Assembly (NCBI GenBank): GCA_021793935.1 | Contig: JAJYRV010000013.1 | Coordinates: 1-17,224 of the forward strand | Direction: 5' to 3' | Source: Actinomycetes bacterium | GTDB taxonomy: Bacteria > Actinomycetota > Actinomycetes > Actinomycetales > Beutenbergiaceae | Length of the DNA: 17,224 bases | Part shown: one piece after another, positions 13,793 through 17,224 of the stretch | How positions within the stretch are numbered: position 1 is the first letter of the stretch | Layout: each line of letters starts with the position of its first letter | The notes under the pieces: model-generated | The model's input: the letters and a program-made list of their open reading frames with translations, nothing else | Database searches by the model: none | What the model was told of the DNA's origin: nothing | Made by a program: the position numbers and the translations under genes

Positions 13793-15052
13793 ATGGATAT
13801 CTTCGAACAACTGGAATCAGAGGTTCGAGGTTACAGCCGCAATTGGCCCGCGACCTTCGTGAGCGCCAATGGTTGCCGTCAACAGTCTGCCGACGGTGGT
13901 GAATATCTCGACTTCTTCTCTGGGGCCGGTGCCCTCAACTACGGCCACAACAACCCCAAGCTCCTCGAGCCACTCCTGGACTACCTGCGCTCGGGGGCCG
14001 TGGTGCACTCGCTGGACATGAAGACCCCCGCGAAGGCGGAGTTCCTCGACACGTTCAACCGGGTGATCCTCCAGCCGCGCGGGCTCGATTACAAGATCAT
14101 GTTCCCCGGCCCCACCGGAACCAACGCGGTCGAAGCCGCCCTCAAGCTCGCCCGGAAGGTGACGGGGCGCGAGCACGTGCTCTCGTTCACCAACGCCTTC
14201 CACGGGATGACCCTGGGCTCGCTGGCGATCACCGGAAACGGGATGAAGCGCCGCGGCGCAGGCATCCCGCTGAGCCACTCCACCACGATCCCGTATGACG
14301 ATTACCTCGACGGGGAGACTCCGGACTTCCTCTGGCTCGACCGGGTCCTCGGCGATTCGGGATCCGGCGTGGACAAGCCTGCCGCGATCATCGTGGAAAC
14401 CGTCCAGGGGGAAGGTGGCCTTCGCGCCGCTCGCCCCGAATGGCTGCGCGGACTCGCCCGCCTCTGCGCCACCCACGGCGTGCTGCTCATCGTCGACGAC
14501 GTTCAGGCCGGCTGCGGCCGCACCGGCACGTTCTTCTCCTTCGAGGAAGCCGGCGTCGTTCCGGACATCGTGTGCGTCTCCAAGTCGATCTCCGGTTACG
14601 GCCTGCCGATGGCGCTGACGATGTTCAAACCCGAGCTCGACCAGTGGGCCCCGGGCGAACACAACGGAACATTCCGCGGCCACAACCCCGCGTTCGTCAC
14701 GGCCAAGGCCGCGATCGAAGAGTACTGGACCACGCCCGAACTGCAGAAGCACGTGCAGCACATCTCCCAGGTCCTGTACGACCAGCTCGAAGAGATCGCG
14801 ATCCGCACCGATGCCACCGTCCGCGGACGCGGCCTGCTCACCGGCCTGCTCTTCACGGACCCGGAGCACGCGAGCCAGATCGCCGCGGAATGCTACGCCC
14901 ACGGGCTCCTCGTGGAGACTTCTGGACCGGAGGACGAGGTCGTGAAGATCATGCCGCCGCTGACGATCTCCGAAGAGGACCTTCGCGAAGGACTCGATAT
15001 CCTCGGAGAGGCCGCTGCGAAAGTGGTCCGCTCCGAACTCGCCACCGTTTAA
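13793..15052 (+). CDS. ectB: L-2,4-diaminobutyrate--2-oxoglutarate transaminase
   Basis: This 419-residue class III PLP aminotransferase is the normal EctB length. [19 protein letters not shown] is the characteristic EctB start. [13 protein letters not shown] and [18 protein letters not shown] are conserved segments. [15 protein letters not shown] holds the PLP-ring aspartate (D235), and [10 protein letters not shown] holds the PLP lysine (K264). EctB converts aspartate-4-semialdehyde and glutamate to diaminobutyrate, the first committed step of ectoine synthesis. The frame is open upstream to an ATG at 13697, but ATG 13793 has a strong ribosome site (GGAAAG, 13782-13787) and gives the conserved N-terminus. 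It follows ectA by 102 bp and precedes ectC by 13 bp. Confidence 0.97.
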   Translation: MDIFEQLESEVRGYSRNWPATFVSANGCRQQSADGGEYLDFFSGAGALNYGHNNPKLLEPLLDYLRSGAVVHSLDMKTPAKAEFLDTFNRVILQPRGLDYKIMFPGPTGTNAVEAALKLARKVTGREHVLSFTNAFHGMTLGSLAITGNGMKRRGAGIPLSHSTTIPYDDYLDGETPDFLWLDRVLGDSGSGVDKPAAIIVETVQGEGGLRAARPEWLRGLARLCATHGVLLIVDDVQAGCGRTGTFFSFEEAGVVPDIVCVSKSISGYGLPMALTMFKPELDQWAPGEHNGTFRGHNPAFVTAKAAIEEYWTTPELQKHVQHISQVLYDQLEEIAIRTDATVRGRGLLTGLLFTDPEHASQIAAECYAHGLLVETSGPEDEVVKIMPPLTISEEDLREGLDILGEAAAKVVRSELATV

Positions 15053-15065
15053 GAAGGGTCTGAAC

Positions 15066-15461
15066 ATGATCGTTACGCACCTGAATGACCTCGACGGCAC
15101 CGACCGCGACATCCAAACCGAGAACTGGCGCTCTCGGCGGATCGTACTCGCTCGGGAAGGGGTGGGATTCTCCTTCCACGACACGGTGATCTACGCCGGC
15201 ACGACCTCGACGTTCCACTATCAGAACCACATCGAGGCAGTGTATTGCGTGCAGGGCAAAGGCACGCTCACCAACGAGGAGACCGGCGAGGTTCACCAGA
15301 TCAGCGACGGTACCCTCTACCTGCTCAATGGGCATGAGAAACACACCGTTCGCGCCGAGGAGGATCTCCGGATGGCGTGCGTGTTCAACCCGCCGGTGAC
15401 CGGTCGGGAGGTTCACGATGAGAACGGTGTCTACCCACTCGTTGTGGAGGAGACGGCGTAA
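15066..15461 (+). CDS. ectC: L-ectoine synthase
   Basis: This 131-residue single-domain cupin has the standard EctC length. It starts [16 protein letters not shown], typical of the family. The metal-site segments are visible: [12 protein letters not shown] (glutamate ligand), [12 protein letters not shown] (tyrosine and histidine ligands) and the [18 protein letters not shown] end that shapes the substrate pocket. EctC cyclises N4-acetyl-diaminobutyrate to ectoine by removing water. ATG 15066 has AAGGG (15054-15058) upstream. It is the last gene of the operon and is followed by a strong terminator. No ectoine hydroxylase gene (ectD) follows, so 5-hydroxyectoine would require a gene elsewhere. 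Confidence 0.97.
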   Translation: MIVTHLNDLDGTDRDIQTENWRSRRIVLAREGVGFSFHDTVIYAGTTSTFHYQNHIEAVYCVQGKGTLTNEETGEVHQISDGTLYLLNGHEKHTVRAEEDLRMACVFNPPVTGREVHDENGVYPLVVEETA

Positions 15462-15479
15462 CTCCCGCTGACCTTGATG

Positions 15480-15515
15480 CGGCGGGTGCAACGACTTGTT
15501 GCACCCGCCGTTTTT
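15480..15515 (+). terminator. Intrinsic terminator of the ectABC operon
   Basis: A perfect 13-bp stem, CGGCGGGTGCAAC (15480-15492) and GTTGCACCCGCCG (15498-15510), with a GACTT loop, is followed by TTTTT. It ends one base before the stop codon of the convergent rtcB gene. There is no T-run on the other strand, so it serves mainly the ect side. Confidence 0.93.
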
Positions 15516-16730
15516 CTATCCCTTCACACACAGCAGCGTCCGAAGTCGGACCTCGATCGTCACGAGGTCCTTCTGCGCGGCGAGCACCTCATCGAGGTCC
15601 TTGTAGGCGCCCGGGATTTCGTCGAGCACTCCGCGGTCCTTGCGGCTTTCCACGCCGCGGGTCTGGGCGGCGAGATCCTCGAGCGTGAAGGACTTGCGGG
15701 CCCGGTTGCGCGACATCCGCCGCCCCGCCCCGTGCGAGGCGGAATAGTAGGACTCGGGGTTGCCGAGCCCGCGGACGACGAAGGAGCCCGTTCCCATCGA
15801 GCCGGGAATCAGCCCGAGTTCGCCGTCGCCGGCGCGGATCGCGCCCTTCCGGGTGACGACGAGCTCCGCGCCGTCGATCTGTTCCATCGCGACGTAGTTG
15901 TGGTGAACGTTGACTACCTCCTCGAACTGCACCGCGTGGCCGGGCAGGGTTTGGCGAACCGCGTCGGCGACGAGGGCCATCATCACCGACCGGGAGCGGG
16001 CCGCGTATTCCTGCGCCCACCACAGATCGGAGAGGTAGGCCTCCATCTGCGGGGTGCCGCCCAGGAGCACCGCGAGGTCGCGGTCGACGATTCCGTCGTT
16101 GTGCGGCAATTCCTTCGCGACGTTCGCGTGCACCTCGGCGAGCTTGTTGCCGATGTGCCGCGAACCGGAGTGCAGCTGCAACCACACCTGCTCCTCGTCG
16201 TCGGCGCACAGTTCGATGAAGTGGTTACCCCCGCCGAGGGTGCCCATCTGGTTCATCGCCCGGCCGAACAGGTCCTGCACCTGCGGGGTGAGCCGGTCGA
16301 ACCGTTGCCAGAATTTTTCCTCACCGTGGAGTACCGGTGAGTGCGCGGAGCCGCCTTCGAGCGGGCGCAGCGCGGCGAGATCCACCGGTTCGTCGTGGGC
16401 GGCGAAACCCACGGGCACGGCCGCTTCGATCCGGCGGCGAAGCGGGCCGAGATCATCGGGGAGATCGGCCGTGGTGAGGTTCGTGCGCACCCCGAGCATT
16501 CCGCAGCCGATGTCCACGCCCACGGCGTTCGGGGAGACGGCGTCCTTCATCGCGATCACCGATCCCACGGTGGCGCCCTTGCCCAAGTGGACGTCCGGCA
16601 TCACCCGCACCCCTTCCACCCAGGGCAGGGTAGCGATGTTTTGCAGTTGGCGGATGGCGGCAGAATCGACGTCCTCCTCCTTCGCCCACATGAGTACGGG
16701 CACGTTGGCATCAAGTCGAACGGGAAGCAT
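15516..16730 (-). CDS. rtcB: RNA-splicing ligase RtcB (GTP-dependent, 3'-phosphate type)
   Basis: This 404-residue protein is the bacterial RtcB length. MPDVHLGKGATVGSVIA and NAVGVDIGCGM supply D73 and C76 of the manganese site. GGGNHFIE (H170), SGSRHIGN (H192) and VVNVHHNY (H276/H277) supply the histidine ligands. YYSASHGAGRRMSR has H333, the residue guanylylated in the reaction. RtcB joins RNA 2',3'-cyclic phosphate or 3'-phosphate ends to 5'-OH ends, repairing cleaved tRNA or other RNAs in the cytoplasm. ATG 16730 has AAGGGG upstream at about 9 bp. No rtcA, archease or rtcR is adjacent. It is divergent from the ArsR gene and convergent with ectC. Confidence 0.97.
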   Translation of the reverse strand: MLPVRLDANVPVLMWAKEEDVDSAAIRQLQNIATLPWVEGVRVMPDVHLGKGATVGSVIAMKDAVSPNAVGVDIGCGMLGVRTNLTTADLPDDLGPLRRRIEAAVPVGFAAHDEPVDLAALRPLEGGSAHSPVLHGEEKFWQRFDRLTPQVQDLFGRAMNQMGTLGGGNHFIELCADDEEQVWLQLHSGSRHIGNKLAEVHANVAKELPHNDGIVDRDLAVLLGGTPQMEAYLSDLWWAQEYAARSRSVMMALVADAVRQTLPGHAVQFEEVVNVHHNYVAMEQIDGAELVVTRKGAIRAGDGELGLIPGSMGTGSFVVRGLGNPESYYSASHGAGRRMSRNRARKSFTLEDLAAQTRGVESRKDRGVLDEIPGAYKDLDEVLAAQKDLVTIEVRLRTLLCVKG

Positions 16731-16843
16731 CTCGGGGCCCCTTCTTCAGTTCGTTACGCTCGGCGCGGCGGCTACCTCCACCGTACCCACCCGCACCTTC
16801 CGCGGATGCGATCTGGCTCATAGCAGAACCCGCGGCCTCCCGA

Positions 16844-16860
16844 TATGATGAATTCATCAT
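16844..16860 (+). promoter_or_regulatory. 16-bp palindrome over the arsR -10 box and start codon
   Basis: ATGATGAATTCATCAT (16845-16860) is a perfect palindrome. TATGAT (16844-16849) is a near-consensus -10 box, and initiation about 7-10 bp later would fall at or beside the ATG at 16859, so the message is probably leaderless. A repressor bound here would block its own transcription, which is the standard autoregulation of ArsR-family proteins. No good -35 is visible. The rest of the 128-bp divergent region holds no other motif I can name. Confidence 0.6.
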
Positions 16861-17215
16861 GTCATTAAGTCAGTCGCACCGGCCGATGTACGAGGTGAAG
16901 GCCGGGCTGTTCAAGAGCCTCGCCCATCCCATCCGCATCCACGCGCTGGAGCTGCTCTCCGACGGCGAGGAACACACCGTCAGCGAACTGCAGCAGCACA
17001 CGGGATTGGAAGCCTCCCACCTGTCGGCTCACCTCGCGGTTCTCCGCCAGAACCAGGTGGTCACCTCCCAGCGCCGAGCAAGTCACGTGTACTACCGAGT
17101 GACGACCCCGGAAATCGCTGATCTCCTCGCCTCGGCACGGCGCTTCCTCACCGAGGTCGTGCACGCGAAGCAATCCGCCCTCGACGTGACCTCTCTGCCC
17201 GACCTGCCCAATTAA
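16859..17215 (+). CDS. ArsR-family winged-helix transcriptional regulator
   Basis: This is a 118-residue protein. Residues about 11-85 form the ArsR winged helix: YEVKAGLFKSLAHPIRIHAL, then VSELQQHTGLEASHLSAHLAVLRQNQVV, with the wing QRRASHVYYRV. A C-terminal helix follows (about 88-105). It has no cysteine at all, so it lacks the usual arsenic/cadmium thiol sites. The signal is therefore something else, perhaps a small molecule or a non-thiol metal site. The start codon lies in a palindrome, indicating autorepression. Regulators of this subtype often precede an anion transporter or similar membrane protein, but the window ends 9 bp after the stop, so the target is not visible. ATG 16886 (MYEVKAGLF) is a shorter alternative start that keeps the whole domain. 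Confidence 0.93.
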   Translation: MSLSQSHRPMYEVKAGLFKSLAHPIRIHALELLSDGEEHTVSELQQHTGLEASHLSAHLAVLRQNQVVTSQRRASHVYYRVTTPEIADLLASARRFLTEVVHAKQSALDVTSLPDLPN

Positions 17216-17224
17216 GACAGATCG

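Noticed and set aside
13817..15184. Long open frame (455 codons) on the minus strand opposite ectB
   Set aside because: It is a high-GC shadow of ectB with His/Arg/Gly-rich, non-family composition; ectB has all its catalytic motifs.
15474..16340. Plus-strand frame opposite rtcB
   Set aside because: Shadow of rtcB; it even includes the ect terminator hairpin in its first codons.

Overview
The window is a high-GC chromosomal stretch with no mobile elements, tRNA or rRNA genes and no CRISPR array. The gene families (a BlaI/M56 pair without a penicillin sensor, ChaB fused to a Rho-N motif, ectABC, an apolipoprotein N-acyltransferase and a wall-type surface protein) and several apparently leaderless starts with TANNNT-type -10 boxes point to an actinobacterium (Actinomycetota, plausibly Micrococcales) able to live at raised salinity. 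Genus cannot be decided from the sequence alone.

Layout. (1) 1-2576, plus strand: a tightly packed operon with a truncated CcdA-type thiol-disulfide transporter, a four-helix membrane protein with a CPVC motif, a BlaI-family repressor and an M56 (BlaR-like) membrane metalloprotease. The last three genes overlap stop to start. (2) 2563-6021, minus strand: a second overlapping operon, transcribed as zinc alcohol dehydrogenase, MFS transporter and flavin amine oxidase. Its last gene overlaps the M56 gene tail to tail by 14 bp. (3) 6266-9230, plus strand: a small ABM-like protein, a LysR regulator and the lipoprotein N-acyltransferase Lnt. (4) 9284-11953, minus strand: a ChaB/Rho-N stress-type protein and a secreted, probably wall-anchored endonuclease/exonuclease/phosphatase-fold protein followed by a strong terminator. 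(5) 12084-12914: an aldo/keto reductase. (6) 13142-15461: the ectoine operon ectABC, ending in a perfect 13-bp terminator stem. (7) 15516-16730, minus strand: the RNA ligase RtcB, and divergently at 16859 an ArsR regulator whose start codon lies inside a 16-bp palindrome.

How genes work together. EctB, EctA and EctC make ectoine from aspartate semialdehyde. Hydroxylase (ectD), dedicated aspartokinase and local ectR are not next to them. The dehydrogenase, transporter and amine oxidase are transcriptionally and translationally linked, which suggests a shared amine/aldehyde or alcohol substrate, unidentified. The most novel-looking unit is the first operon. The M56 protease carries a CGRC pair in the loop predicted to face outside the membrane, and it is co-encoded with CcdA and a CPVC membrane protein. 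This suggests (inference) a BlaI/M56 switch that senses envelope thiol redox state instead of a beta-lactam.
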